Part shown: one piece after another, positions 29,301-37,326 of the stretch
How the letters are laid out: every line of letters starts with the position of its first letter
Position numbering within the stretch: position 1 is the stretch's first letter
Source of the DNA: Pseudomonas fluorescens
GTDB lineage: Bacteria; Pseudomonadota; Gammaproteobacteria; Pseudomonadales; Pseudomonadaceae
Length of the DNA stretch: 64,000 nt
Direction: 5' to 3'
NCBI RefSeq assembly: GCF_002837185.1
Contig: NZ_KZ478008.1
Coordinates: 19,734 to 83,733 of the forward strand
Program-made: the position numbers and the translations under genes
Notes under the pieces: model-generated
Databases searched by the model: none
The model's input: the letters and a program-made list of their open reading frames with translations, nothing else
What the model was told of the DNA's origin: nothing

Positions 29301-31212
29301 TAACCAGTGGGTCGAGCAGCTAAGGGGCCTGCACGAGGATTGGCTGAGGCTCGGCACCTCGGCGCAGATTCCGCAACTGCACAGCAGAATTGCAACCCGT
29401 CATGAACAACGACGCCTCAGTTCGATACAGGCCAGGATCGCCTGGAATATTGCCATAGAAAACAACCAGAAAAACGCCGAGGCGGCCTACGCCGTGATGC
29501 AACAGATCGAAGCCAAGGCCGGCGAACTGATGCGTGCCGACAGGACCGATCCAACGCACTCAAGTGCGCGCAATAACGCCACCAAAATGCTCTATAACTA
29601 TTGGGCAGCGGTCTTCGAGGTCATGTCGCAGAGGCTTTCAGACACCTATTACGCCGAACACGGCGAAACTGATAGCGAACTCCATGAGCGAGTCAATAGC
29701 GAGTTACCCCGCAACATCACAGACGCCTATGAGGCGTATATCCACTTGAAAAAGCTGCAGCTCGAAGCGCTGAAACACATGGTCGAGCCAGCCCAACGCA
29801 TTGAAACCTACCTCAAGAACGCGGACCCGGTACTGCGCCAACTCCTGCTGCGGGAAAACCCCTCCGATCAAACCATTTCTTCAACCACCTTCAAACTGCA
29901 GTCGCTGATTTTGCTCACCGAGCTGATACTCAACCGCACTCACCCTTCCCGGGAAGCGGCGGAGCATCCTTTCATCACTGACCTCACCGACCCGAAAAAC
30001 ATCACCTGTGTGCTAGCTCATACAGAGTTAAGTACGACCCGCGGCTACTCGACAGCGGAGCAAATTGACGTACTCAAGGGTGTTCTTGAACGGTATGAAC
30101 GGCTGGAGAACGCCGTCAACTCGCTGACCGAAATGGGCTCGGGCTTCATACGTGAGGAATATCGGACGACGTTCCTGGAACAACTGGTTGCCGATCGTGC
30201 CGACCTTGAAGCGCATCTGGCCGACGTGATCCTCATAGAGGAAGGGTTCATTGACGTACCACGTCTGCCCTCTGCGCCCCGGAAGAAGCCCGCCAACCGA
30301 ACAGTCATCAAGACGCGCAGCAAACACACGCTGGTGGGGGATTTGCGCCCGCCCCAGGCAGATATGCCCGGCAATTTTGTGGAGATCAAGGACCCGATCA
30401 CCGGTCAGACCCTCGCCACTTACCTCGAACATGCCGAGGAAGGGGATTGGGTGGAAGTTGTCCAGGCGGCGCCGGTCATACCGCCCAAAGCTGCGGTGGT
30501 ACGTTCGCTGAACACGATAAAACGCAGTGCAGACACTGTGATTGCGCAAAAGCCAGGGATTGTGAACACGATACGCACCGAACAGCGAAAACTTCGGGAC
30601 CCCACACGACGCGAAACCCTCACTCCGCTGGACTGGGACGACATGTTGACCCAGCAGGCAAGCAGAGTGGACGCCTTGGCCGATGAAATCCAACGCGACC
30701 ACGGCACGGACCCAAAGGCCGGGGCGCTGGCAGATACGTACAGGAAAGAGGCGAACGACCTGAGAACACTGGCCCACCAGGTGTGCGCCGAGGGCTACCT
30801 GCAGCAGCGCCCCCAAGCCTACAAAGTCGCCTATCTGTTCAAGCACGGGTTTATCGATATCAACCTGGCAGAACGTCGCGCGCCACTGAAGACCGGCGAC
30901 TTCATCGACAAATACACCGTGCGCGATAAAAGCAAAATAGCAGCGGGAGTACCTTACAAGGACACCCTCTTGTGGCACGCACACTTCCATTACCCACTCA
31001 TCGATACGGACGTATTGCACAGCAGCTTCGGCCACCTGAAGACCACGCAAGAGGAGCCCTTTACACGTAGAGAATTGATCGAACAGGCACAGGCAGACAA
31101 CCGTGCGCTGATCTACCTGGAAAAAGCCGTGATCAGACCGCCCCTGGATTACGACCTGTTCCTCAAGCTGGCCGTGGAACCGGAGAACAGGCAGGCGGCG
31201 CTCCCTGAGTAA
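26365..31212 (+). CDS. Giant DUF6543 / dermonecrotic-toxin-like protein, catalytic domain not recognised
   Basis: A 1615-aa protein starting at the ATG with AAAGGAAA upstream (MPIQLMALSQLPSQAIHAHF); the frame continues upstream but without a ribosome-binding site. No signal peptide. Residues about 330-650 resemble the core shared by large Pseudomonas toxin-like proteins (FNEGIENIHTFSRDALRKQM, TTELKVHLPMLALEYAIRQQ). Hydrophobic segments near 695-735 and 755-775 (EGAWLLFNTLLLPLA, LLVLVSSLEQ, LLLNTAMVLLHVA) could insert in a membrane. A module with GLYRIGATWHASLGGLLFQV and HWRLERKARLAGG follows near 870-930. Long helical, probably coiled-coil regions fill 945-1340. The C-terminal 300 residues (KVAYLFKHGFIDINLAERR, DTLLWHAHFHYPLIDTDVL) show no enzyme signature I know. 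Divergent from the NEL ligase gene. Function unknown; toxin or effector role is inferred from family and neighbours. Confidence 0.65.
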   Translation: MPIQLMALSQLPSQAIHAHFATRPRLFSVLFKALRTGLLEHYPDLKPDLLTLKLASPTVTGSYAFPLLVNVAIAHVLNPQLLDLQPRGEMPYYLSPAPGSGLADIDMQVVARIIDELPGSLYLHWQQDLADYWSALDSHGSSRWQWLGEFLQGQMSAAATRPSTLSDAQRDMLATAATWPVSRERLPRSTPATYAYFIETTLSRGGNEQRLLTPDLLLVRDRQVLLCSVSGAVESFDCLDAFGETWGTRMQARFQFDSLTWRRNEPDGNVFEQQAGLILNQQLEDLASVSFQGQGEEVLTRTLDKLTDPAVLFTQLPVAPAAQLQEIDHQLPGWLKQAKADDRFAYHRHLQDMAQVLKNNQGRSFNEGIENIHTFSRDALRKQMHTDHGDYDPDDLMLDFAVAAGYPGTTGIIDHVRLSLTELALKNLAGKPKGTLTLSSKSTATLPAWLSEDYLLGSHGLIQRVDIGTSYPEKIKELLLSDTVEARRREHLFTTELKVHLPMLALEYAIRQQYGVTTTGYRYVKALMSENPADRVVDDQEIVLRPLALCRKTGAAPDTVNNFFIIEPRDVGTGPHLLYRPLYTDALYQYPTRQALLNALAAPGELQTSVLTWLSDRARPVYDHGGFTEPHIIRFLPGDEFAPPEQPLPASLAVDEGAEEWLQSQINGQLPNHLFGSTARALVDLADRASVSNSESRWAIVMEGAWLLFNTLLLPLARGPAMLSGWLLVLVSSLEQDLAGLQSTDPTTRELALIDLLLNTAMVLLHVATPAHRPQQALAELAPPDNALHLSSWRRPAGQPPQAGVPLVRHGPVALPGEPPATGHTALDFSRSIATPQAGARLLKALLDVHVPWPETLPPPEASGALKGLYRIGATWHASLGGLLFQVSVVPGFAEVYLVDPKHPLRPGFKLAGDAQGHWRLERKARLAGGMPREKLDKWQREHRDQLKALKNDLDRLNAAFLPFAMSSMSFERAQSFARNQWVEQLRGLHEDWLRLGTSAQIPQLHSRIATRHEQRRLSSIQARIAWNIAIENNQKNAEAAYAVMQQIEAKAGELMRADRTDPTHSSARNNATKMLYNYWAAVFEVMSQRLSDTYYAEHGETDSELHERVNSELPRNITDAYEAYIHLKKLQLEALKHMVEPAQRIETYLKNADPVLRQLLLRENPSDQTISSTTFKLQSLILLTELILNRTHPSREAAEHPFITDLTDPKNITCVLAHTELSTTRGYSTAEQIDVLKGVLERYERLENAVNSLTEMGSGFIREEYRTTFLEQLVADRADLEAHLADVILIEEGFIDVPRLPSAPRKKPANRTVIKTRSKHTLVGDLRPPQADMPGNFVEIKDPITGQTLATYLEHAEEGDWVEVVQAAPVIPPKAAVVRSLNTIKRSADTVIAQKPGIVNTIRTEQRKLRDPTRRETLTPLDWDDMLTQQASRVDALADEIQRDHGTDPKAGALADTYRKEANDLRTLAHQVCAEGYLQQRPQAYKVAYLFKHGFIDINLAERRAPLKTGDFIDKYTVRDKSKIAAGVPYKDTLLWHAHFHYPLIDTDVLHSSFGHLKTTQEEPFTRRELIEQAQADNRALIYLEKAVIRPPLDYDLFLKLAVEPENRQAALPE

Positions 31213-31244
31213 GCGCGAGGACGCGAGAGCGCCCAGGTTTTCAG

Positions 31245-31270
31245 CCACTGGCCCAACACCTGGCCGGTGG
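31245..31270. terminator. Hairpin after the third giant gene
   Basis: CCACTGGCC and GGCCGGTGG pair (one G-T pair) around CAACACCT, 33 nt after the stop. There is no U run, so it is at best a weak terminator or a 3'-end stabiliser. Confidence 0.4.
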
Positions 31271-31325
31271 TGCATAGACACGGGGCGTCTATGCTCTGTA
31301 GGACAGTCTTCCTGACGAGGGTGTT

Positions 31326-31544
31326 ATGGACGATCCACTCGACAACAAACCGCCGACCTTCTGGCAGATGCTGCACAGCGTGATGGCGGCAGCCTTTGGC
31401 GTGCAGAGCGGAAAAAATCGCGCACGCGACTTTACCCACGGCAAGCCCAGCCATTTCGTGGTACTGGGCATTTTGTTCACGGCGGTGTTTGCGCTGACGC
31501 TGTTCGGCATCGTCAAGCTGGTGCTGCACCTGGCAGGCGTGTAA
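31326..31544 (+). CDS. DUF2970 small membrane protein
   Basis: A 72-aa protein with the DUF2970 pattern: an N-terminal FWQMLHSVMAAAFGVQSGKN segment, RARDFTHGKPSHF, and one C-terminal membrane helix (VVLGILFTAVFALTLFGIVK). GAGGG stands just upstream of the ATG. The family is common in Pseudomonas and has no established function. It stands alone between the third toxin-like gene and a tiny minus-strand gene. Confidence 0.88.
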   Translation: MDDPLDNKPPTFWQMLHSVMAAAFGVQSGKNRARDFTHGKPSHFVVLGILFTAVFALTLFGIVKLVLHLAGV

Positions 31545-31742
31545 CGCTCATTCACCAGCACCAGGTAATCGGGGCGCTCATTGCCTTGCGGCACGTCGCC
31601 GGGCTGGGCCAAGCTGTTCTGCGCGGCGCGCCGGGAATAACGCACGCGCCATCGCTACCTTCAACATGATGGTTTGAGCCTTGGGCATTGAGCCGCAGGA
31701 CAATGGCAATGCGACATTCAATCGAGGCTCAATCAGCCGTTT

Positions 31743-31856
31743 TTACTGGTGACTGACCCAGAATACGGCGGTCCCCACCACCAGAATGATCAGGAACAGA
31801 ATGGCCCAGGCATCCACGGTACTGTCAGGTTTACGGGCTTTGGTGGAATTGCTCAT
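31743..31856 (-). CDS. 37-aa single-helix membrane protein
   Basis: A short minus-strand frame: MSNSTKARKPDSTVDAW, then the hydrophobic helix AILFLIILVVGTAVFWV, ending SHQ. A good site (GAGG, 7 nt before ATG) precedes it. The polar basic N terminus with one membrane helix suggests a small inner-membrane protein, possibly an interaction partner of a larger complex. It is not recognised as a named family. It sits in the gap between DUF2970 and cysI, transcribed away from cysI. Confidence 0.7.
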   Translation of the reverse strand: MSNSTKARKPDSTVDAWAILFLIILVVGTAVFWVSHQ

Positions 31857-32001
31857 TGCATCGCCTCTTGTCGGTTTTATAGATGACGGCACTAAGACTC
31901 GACCTCAGTAAAGATCATGATTGCCCGCATGACAAATGTGGGTATGGCGATAACGGTTCTCATTAGTCAGTTTGGTTATTTACATATACCCAAACATCAC
32001 T

Positions 32002-32019
32002 TTTGCGCATATACGCAAA
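32002..32019. promoter_or_regulatory. Inverted repeat in the cysI promoter region
   Basis: TTTGCG-CATATA-CGCAAA: 6-bp arms around an AT-rich centre, within an AT-rich stretch (31970-32025) 70-90 nt before the cysI start. This is the size and shape of a dimeric regulator site. CysB control of cysI is known in related bacteria, but CysB sites are poorly defined, so the assignment is tentative. Confidence 0.35.
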
Positions 32020-32089
32020 CTGGTATCGTGCGCCGGCTCCGTTGGGAGTGCGCGGCCGTGCGCGCAGATTTGCCGAGAACAGGACCTAT

Positions 32090-33748
32090 ATGTACGTATA
32101 CGACGAATACGATCAGCGCATCATCGAGGACCGCGTCAAGCAGTTCCGTGATCAGACCCGACGCTACTTAGCAGGTGAACTGAGCGAAGAAGAGTTCCGC
32201 CCTCTGCGCCTGCAAAATGGCCTTTATGTTCAGCGCTTTGCGCCGATGCTGCGGGTGGCCGTGCCCTATGGCCAACTGACTTCGCGCCAGACGCGGATGA
32301 TGGCCAGGATTGCCCGCGACTTCGACAAAGGCTATGCCCACATCAGCACCCGCCAGAACGTACAGTTCAACTGGCCGGCCCTGGAAGACGTGCCGGACAT
32401 CCTCGCTGAACTGGCCACCGTGCAGATGCACGCCATTCAGACCAGCGGTAACTGCCTGCGTAACGTGACCACCGACCAGTTTGCCGGCGTCGCTGCCGAC
32501 GAGTTGATCGACCCGCGGCCGTGGTGCGAGATCGTGCGTCAGTGGACCACCTTCCACCCGGAATTCGCCTACCTGCCACGCAAGTTCAAGATCGCCATCA
32601 ATGGCTCGACCTCGGACCGTGCGGCGATCGAAGTGCATGATATCGGCCTGGAGCCGGTGCACAACGCTGCTGGCGAGCTGGGCTTTCGCGTGCTGGTGGG
32701 TGGCGGCCTCGGGCGTACCCCGGTGGTCGGCGCGTTCATCAACGAGTTCCTGCCCTGGCAGGACCTGTTGAGCTACCTCGATGCCATTCTGCGGGTCTAC
32801 AACCGCTACGGTCGTCGTGACAACAAGTACAAGGCGCGGATCAAGATTCTGGTAAAAGCGCTGACGCCCGAGGTGTTCGCTCAGAAAGTCGACGCCGAGA
32901 TGGAACACCTGCGCGGCGGCCAGACCACGCTGACCGAAGCCGAAGTGCATCGCGTCGCCAAGCATTTCGTCGATCCCGAGTACAAGGCCCTGACCAACCA
33001 GGATGCCGAACTGTCCGCGCTCGATCAGCAACACCCAGGTTTCGCCCGCTGGCGCACCCGCAACACCCTGGCGCATAAACAGCCAGGCTACGTGGCGGTG
33101 ACCCTGTCGTTGAAACCCACCGGCGTAGCGCCGGGCGATATCACCGACAAGCAACTGGACGCCGTCGCCGACCTGGCCGAGCGCTACAGCTTCGGCCAAC
33201 TGCGCACCTCCCACGAGCAGAACATCATTCTCGCGGACGTCGAGCAGAGCCAACTGTTCACCCTGTGGGGCGAACTGCGCGAAGGCGGTTTCGCCACGCC
33301 GAACATCGGCCTGTTGACCGACATCATCTGCTGCCCGGGCGGCGACTTCTGCTCCCTGGCCAACGCCAAGTCGATCCCGATTGCCGAGTCCATCCAGCGC
33401 CGCTTCGACGACCTGGACTACCTGTTCGACATCGGCGAGCTGGACCTGAACATTTCCGGCTGCATGAACGCTTGTGGCCACCACCACGTCGGCCACATCG
33501 GCATCCTGGGCGTGGACAAGAAAGGCGAAGAATTCTACCAAGTGTCCCTGGGTGGCAGCGCCAGCCGCGATGCGAGCCTGGGCAAGATCCTCGGCCCATC
33601 CTTCGCCCAGGAAGCCATGCCCGAGGTGATCGGCAAGCTGATCGACGTGTACATCGAACAGCGCACCGAAGATGAGCGTTTCATCGACACCTACCAGCGC
33701 ATCGGCATTGACCTGTTCAAGGAGCGCGTCTATGCAGCGAATCATTAA
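32090..33748 (+). CDS. cysI: Sulfite reductase haemoprotein (nitrite/sulfite reductase family)
   Basis: Six-electron reduction of sulfite to sulfide for cysteine synthesis, with sirohaem and a 4Fe-4S cluster. The 552-aa protein starts at the ATG giving MYVYDEYDQRIIEDRV (AGGA upstream). Cluster and sirohaem ligands are visible as CCPGGDFC (near residue 414) and SGCMNACGHHH (near 457). HISTRQNVQFNW and GNCLRNVTTD are family motifs for substrate and sirohaem contacts. The partner gene for a DUF934 protein overlaps its 3' end, the usual Pseudomonas arrangement; there is no adjacent cysJ flavoprotein, and electrons probably come from ferredoxin. Confidence 0.95.
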   Translation: MYVYDEYDQRIIEDRVKQFRDQTRRYLAGELSEEEFRPLRLQNGLYVQRFAPMLRVAVPYGQLTSRQTRMMARIARDFDKGYAHISTRQNVQFNWPALEDVPDILAELATVQMHAIQTSGNCLRNVTTDQFAGVAADELIDPRPWCEIVRQWTTFHPEFAYLPRKFKIAINGSTSDRAAIEVHDIGLEPVHNAAGELGFRVLVGGGLGRTPVVGAFINEFLPWQDLLSYLDAILRVYNRYGRRDNKYKARIKILVKALTPEVFAQKVDAEMEHLRGGQTTLTEAEVHRVAKHFVDPEYKALTNQDAELSALDQQHPGFARWRTRNTLAHKQPGYVAVTLSLKPTGVAPGDITDKQLDAVADLAERYSFGQLRTSHEQNIILADVEQSQLFTLWGELREGGFATPNIGLLTDIICCPGGDFCSLANAKSIPIAESIQRRFDDLDYLFDIGELDLNISGCMNACGHHHVGHIGILGVDKKGEEFYQVSLGGSASRDASLGKILGPSFAQEAMPEVIGKLIDVYIEQRTEDERFIDTYQRIGIDLFKERVYAANH

Positions 33749-34226
33749 GAACAACGAAGTCCTCGACGAAACCTGGCACCTGCTGCCCAAGGACGCGAGC
33801 TTCGACGGCATCTCCAACTGCGACGACCTGATCGTGCCGCTGGCACTGTGGCGTGAACACGGCCACGCCCTCAAGGCCCGCGACGGCGGCCTGGGTGTGT
33901 GGCTGGACGCCGATGAAGAAGCCGAAGAGATCGGTGAAGACATCGAGCACTTCCAGGTCATCGCCCTGAACTTCCCGGCCTTCACCGACGGGCGCAACTA
34001 CTCAAATGCGCGCCTGCTGCGTGAGCGTTATGGTTACAAAGGCGAATTGCGCGCGATTGGCGATGTGCTGCGCGACCAGCTGTTCTACCTGCGCCGCTGC
34101 GGGTTCGACGCCTTCGCCCTGCGCGCCGACAAAGACCCGTACGAAGCGCTGGAGAGTCTCAAGGACTTTTCGGTGACGTACCAGGCTGCAACGGATGAGC
34201 CGCTACCGCTGTTCCGTCGCCGCTGA
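33732..34226 (+). CDS. DUF934 protein, sulfite-reductase-associated
   Basis: A 164-aa protein whose ATG lies inside the cysI end (17-nt overlap), implying translational coupling. It has the DUF934 pattern, with LALNFPAFTDGRNYSNARLL-like sequence (here IALNFPAFTDGRNYS), RLRERYGYKGELRAIGDVLRDQ-like text and a final CGFDAFAL. The family nearly always accompanies this type of sulfite reductase and is often called an oxidoreductase accessory protein; its exact job is not established. A strong terminator follows. Confidence 0.9.
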   Translation: MQRIIKNNEVLDETWHLLPKDASFDGISNCDDLIVPLALWREHGHALKARDGGLGVWLDADEEAEEIGEDIEHFQVIALNFPAFTDGRNYSNARLLRERYGYKGELRAIGDVLRDQLFYLRRCGFDAFALRADKDPYEALESLKDFSVTYQAATDEPLPLFRRR

Positions 34227-34239
34227 GTCTTGGCGCACC

Positions 34240-34268
34240 AAAAAGCCCTGGCATGCCAGGGCTTTTTT
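34240..34268. terminator. Intrinsic terminator after cysI-DUF934
   Basis: AAAAAGCCCTGGCATGCCAGGGCTTTTTT is a near-perfect palindrome with a GCCCTGG/CCAGGGC stem and T6 tail, 14 nt after the stop. Confidence 0.93.
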
Positions 34269-34480
34269 ATGGGCGCGGTGATGAGGTTCATCGGCGAATC
34301 TACTCGTCGCCTGATCCACCGCTATCGCGGCCTTGCTCAAGCTCGACGGTTACCACAGGGGAGCGGCGGTGAAGCCCCTCCCTGACGCAATCTTCACATA
34401 AAACGCGGAGCATTCGCCGTGATTGAACTGTCCCCTACTGATCAGCAGTTTTTCAACCTCACTGACGATTGGAGTTCTTC

Positions 34481-36205
34481 ATGGCGAAAATCAACCTGGC
34501 CCAGCAGTTGGCGACCACCCTTGAACAGGCGGGTATCAAGCGCATCTGGGGCCTGACCGGCGACAGCCTCAATGGCCTCACCGACGCCCTGCGCAGCATG
34601 GACAGCATCGAGTGGATGCATGTGCGCCACGAAGAAGTGGCCGCGTTCGCCGCCGGCGCCGAGGCCGCCGCCACCGGTGAGTTGACGGTATGTGCCGGCA
34701 GTTGCGGGCCGGGCAACCTGCATCTGATCAATGGCCTGTTCGACTGCCATCGCAACCATGTGCCGGTACTGGCGATTGCTGCGCAGATTCCGTCCTCGGA
34801 GATCGGCCTGAATTATTTTCAGGAAACCCACCCTCAGGAGCTGTTCAAGGAATGCAGCCACTTTATCGAGCTGGTGAGCAACCCCGAGCAGATGCCCCAC
34901 GTGCTGCATCGGGCCATGCGTTCGGCGATCCTCAATCGGGGCGTGGCGGTGGTGGTGATCCCGGGAGACGTGTCGCTGCTGGAGGTGGAAGACAAGCTCA
35001 AGCCGTGGCCGGCGCTGCATGCTCCGCGCACATTGCCGGCCGAGGCCGACCTGCAGCGCTTGAGCGATATGCTCCAGAGCAGCGAGAAAGTCACGCTGCT
35101 GTGCGGCAGCGGTTGCGCCGGTGCCCATGACCAGGTGGTGGCGTTGGCCGACGCCCTCGGCGCGCCGGTGGTGCACGCGCTGCGCGGCAAGGAACATGTG
35201 GAGTGGGATAACCCGTTCGATGTGGGCATGACCGGCCTGATCGGTTTCAGCTCCGGCTACCACGCGATGCTCGACTGCGACACGCTGATCATGCTCGGCA
35301 CCGATTTCCCTTACCGTCAGTTCTACCCGACCGATGCCAGGATTATCCAGGTTGACCGCGACCCGCAGGCCCTGGGCCGACGTACGACGCTGGACCTGGG
35401 CATCGCCGCCGATGTCAGTGAGACCCTCTGCGCGCTGCTGCCGCGTCTGACGCGCAAGACCGATCGCAGCTTCCTTGAAACCTCCCTGAAGCATTACGAG
35501 AAAGCGCGCCAGGGCCTGGATGACCTCGCGCAACCGTCCAAGGCGGATCGACCGATCCATCCCCAATACGTGGCACGCCTGCTTAGCGAACTGGCCGATG
35601 ATGATGCGATCTTCACCGCCGATGTCGGTTCACCGACCGTATGGGCCGCGCGCTACCTGAAGATGAACGGCAAGCGCCGCCTGATCGGCTCGTTCAACCA
35701 TGGCTCCATGGCCAACGCCATGCCCCAGGCCATCGGCGCGCAGGCGGCGTTCCCGGGTCGGCAGGTGATCTCGATGTCGGGCGACGGCGGTTTCACCATG
35801 TTGATGGGGGATTTCATTTCGCTGGCGCAATTGAACCTCCCCGTCAAAGTGATCGTGTTCAACAACGCGTCACTGGGTTTCGTCGCAATGGAGATGAAGG
35901 CCGCAGGCTACCTGGACACGGGCACCGAGTTGAAAAACCCGGATTTCGCGGCCATGTCCAATGCCATGGGTATCCTGGGGATTCGCGTGGAACAATCCGA
36001 GGACCTTGAGCCGGCCCTGCGCCGCGCGCTGGCCCACAACGGCCCGGTGCTGGTGGATGTGGTCACGGCAACCCAGGAGTTGGTGATGCCGCCGACGATC
36101 AAACTCGAACAGGCCAAGGGGTTCAGCCTGTATATGCTCAAAGCGGTGATGAGCGGGCGTGGCGATGAAGTGATCGAACTGGCGCGCACCAACTGGCTGC
36201 GCTGA
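34481..36205 (+). CDS. poxB: Pyruvate dehydrogenase (ubiquinone) PoxB
   Basis: Thiamine-diphosphate and FAD enzyme that oxidises pyruvate to acetate and CO2 and passes electrons to ubiquinone at the inner membrane. The 574-aa protein has the ThDP N-terminal part (IWGLTGDSLNGLTDAL, HEEVAAFAAGAEAA, CAGSCGPGNLHLINGL) and the ThDP-Mg motif MSGDGGFTMLMGDFISL...VFNNASLG in the C-terminal domain. It ends LARTNWLR, resembling the membrane-binding end of E. coli PoxB. Start is at the ATG with GGAG 6 nt upstream, not the in-frame TTG at 34469. It is monocistronic and followed by a hairpin. Confidence 0.93.
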   Translation: MAKINLAQQLATTLEQAGIKRIWGLTGDSLNGLTDALRSMDSIEWMHVRHEEVAAFAAGAEAAATGELTVCAGSCGPGNLHLINGLFDCHRNHVPVLAIAAQIPSSEIGLNYFQETHPQELFKECSHFIELVSNPEQMPHVLHRAMRSAILNRGVAVVVIPGDVSLLEVEDKLKPWPALHAPRTLPAEADLQRLSDMLQSSEKVTLLCGSGCAGAHDQVVALADALGAPVVHALRGKEHVEWDNPFDVGMTGLIGFSSGYHAMLDCDTLIMLGTDFPYRQFYPTDARIIQVDRDPQALGRRTTLDLGIAADVSETLCALLPRLTRKTDRSFLETSLKHYEKARQGLDDLAQPSKADRPIHPQYVARLLSELADDDAIFTADVGSPTVWAARYLKMNGKRRLIGSFNHGSMANAMPQAIGAQAAFPGRQVISMSGDGGFTMLMGDFISLAQLNLPVKVIVFNNASLGFVAMEMKAAGYLDTGTELKNPDFAAMSNAMGILGIRVEQSEDLEPALRRALAHNGPVLVDVVTATQELVMPPTIKLEQAKGFSLYMLKAVMSGRGDEVIELARTNWLR

Positions 36206-36212
36206 TCCAACG

Positions 36213-36236
36213 GCGGGAGGGGCAGACCCCTCCCGC
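36213..36236. terminator. Perfect hairpin between convergent poxB and the FMN reductase gene
   Basis: GCGGGAGGGG-CAGA-CCCCTCCCGC, a 10-bp perfect GC stem with a tetraloop, 8 nt after poxB. It lacks a U tract but its position between convergent genes favours a termination or 3'-end role. Confidence 0.65.
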
Positions 36237-36256
36237 ATTCGGACTCATTGTTCAAT

Positions 36257-36814
36257 TCAGCCCTGTTGTTTTTCGACCCATTGGCCGTAGGCATCAATAA
36301 ATGCCTGCAGGAACGGCCTGGTCTTTTCCGACAGCTTGCCGGCCTCATCGAACACACTGCCCGCTCCGCCCAGGTAGGCTTCGGGCTGTTGCATGCACCA
36401 CACGTCAAGAAACACCAGGGACTGGCGCAGGTGATGGTTGGCTCCAAAGCCACCAATGGCGCCCGGCGATACGCTGATGATCGCTCCGGGCTTGCCGCTC
36501 CAGGCACTCTGCCCGTACGGGCGCGACCCGACATCGATGGCATTCTTCAACGGCGCCGGCACGGAACGGTTGTATTCGGGCGTTACGAACAGCACCGCGT
36601 CGGATGAACTCACCTGTTGACGGAAAGTGCTGTAGGCTTGCGGCGCGCCTGGTCCGTCTATGTCCTCGTTGTAGAGCGGCAAATCGCCAATTTCAACAAT
36701 ACTCAGTTTCAGGTTGGCAGGCGCCAGCTCGGCCAGGGCCAAGGCGACCTTGCGGTTGATCGAGTCTTTTCTCAAGCTGCCAACCAGGACGGCAATCGTG
36801 TAGACCTTGCTCAT
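36257..36814 (-). CDS. NADPH-dependent FMN reductase / quinone reductase (ChrR-like)
   Basis: Flavodoxin-fold protein of 185 aa. It contains VLVGSLRKDSINRKVALAL, the phosphate-binding loop for FMN, and VTPEYNRSVPAPLKNAIDVGS, the strongly conserved PEYN segment of the NADPH-dependent FMN reductase family. Relatives reduce quinones, chromate or azo dyes and protect against oxidative stress; which substrate applies here cannot be read. A divergent 226-bp AT-rich gap separates it from the next plus-strand gene. Confidence 0.9.
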   Translation of the reverse strand: MSKVYTIAVLVGSLRKDSINRKVALALAELAPANLKLSIVEIGDLPLYNEDIDGPGAPQAYSTFRQQVSSSDAVLFVTPEYNRSVPAPLKNAIDVGSRPYGQSAWSGKPGAIISVSPGAIGGFGANHHLRQSLVFLDVWCMQQPEAYLGGAGSVFDEAGKLSEKTRPFLQAFIDAYGQWVEKQQG

Positions 36815-37040
36815 TGAGGTTTCCCGACGTCTGACTAAAGGAGCCTGTAGTTATAAAGATTTCACCGCGCGCGCACCAGCGGGTTTTGAGAATGCTGCAT
36901 AAGTTGGCGCGCAATCACATGCGTGGGAAACGTCTGAAATTTTAAACGAATAGTATTTTTTTCTTATAGGTAAACTACCCCGCTCCCTGACGGTCTACAG
37001 AACCGCAAATCGAGTGTTTATCTCCAGAGGTTCTAAACAG

Positions 37041-37277
37041 ATGGCAGCAGTACTAGTCGGACAGTTTCATGCCAGAGACGCAGAAGGCCGCGTATATTCG
37101 GTGCATGAGTTCCAGGAATCCGAACCGGCGCAAGGCGACCTGGCGGGCTCGGCGCCTGCCGTCACCTACAAGCTGGCCATTGGCGACCGGGTGGAGAAGC
37201 TGGAGGGTGATGAGTTCAGATTGATTCAATCGGGCACGATCCTCGTACGCGAATCGAAGAACACCCTCGCCTCATAA
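37041..37277 (+). CDS. Conserved hypothetical protein, 78 aa
   Basis: Starts MAAVLVGQFHARDAEGRVYS and continues with a strand-rich sequence (VTYKLAIGDRVEKLEGDEFR, GTILVRES), suggesting a small beta-barrel fold. No signal peptide or helix is seen. AGAGG lies 10 nt upstream of the ATG. I do not recognise a named family; it looks like a short Pseudomonas-type hypothetical. An AT-rich stretch at 36945-36985 probably holds its promoter. Confidence 0.75.
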   Translation: MAAVLVGQFHARDAEGRVYSVHEFQESEPAQGDLAGSAPAVTYKLAIGDRVEKLEGDEFRLIQSGTILVRESKNTLAS

Positions 37278-37296
37278 GATTCAGCCTTCACCACCT

Positions 37297-37317
37297 GCCC
37301 AGTCCAGGCGACTGGGC
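37297..37317. terminator. Hairpin between convergent small genes
   Basis: GCCCAGTC-CAGGC-GACTGGGC, an 8-bp perfect stem 20 nt after the 78-aa gene and 10 nt from the stop of the opposing gene. No U tract. Confidence 0.55.
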
Positions 37318-37326
37318 TGGGGATGC

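Noticed and set aside
30028..31281. 417-aa minus-strand frame at the end of the third toxin gene
   Set aside because: Antisense shadow; the plus frame has toxin-family sequence to its stop.
31289..31645. 118-aa minus-strand frame opposite DUF2970
   Set aside because: Mostly antisense to the DUF2970 gene, which has recognisable sequence and a ribosome-binding site; no motif in the remainder.
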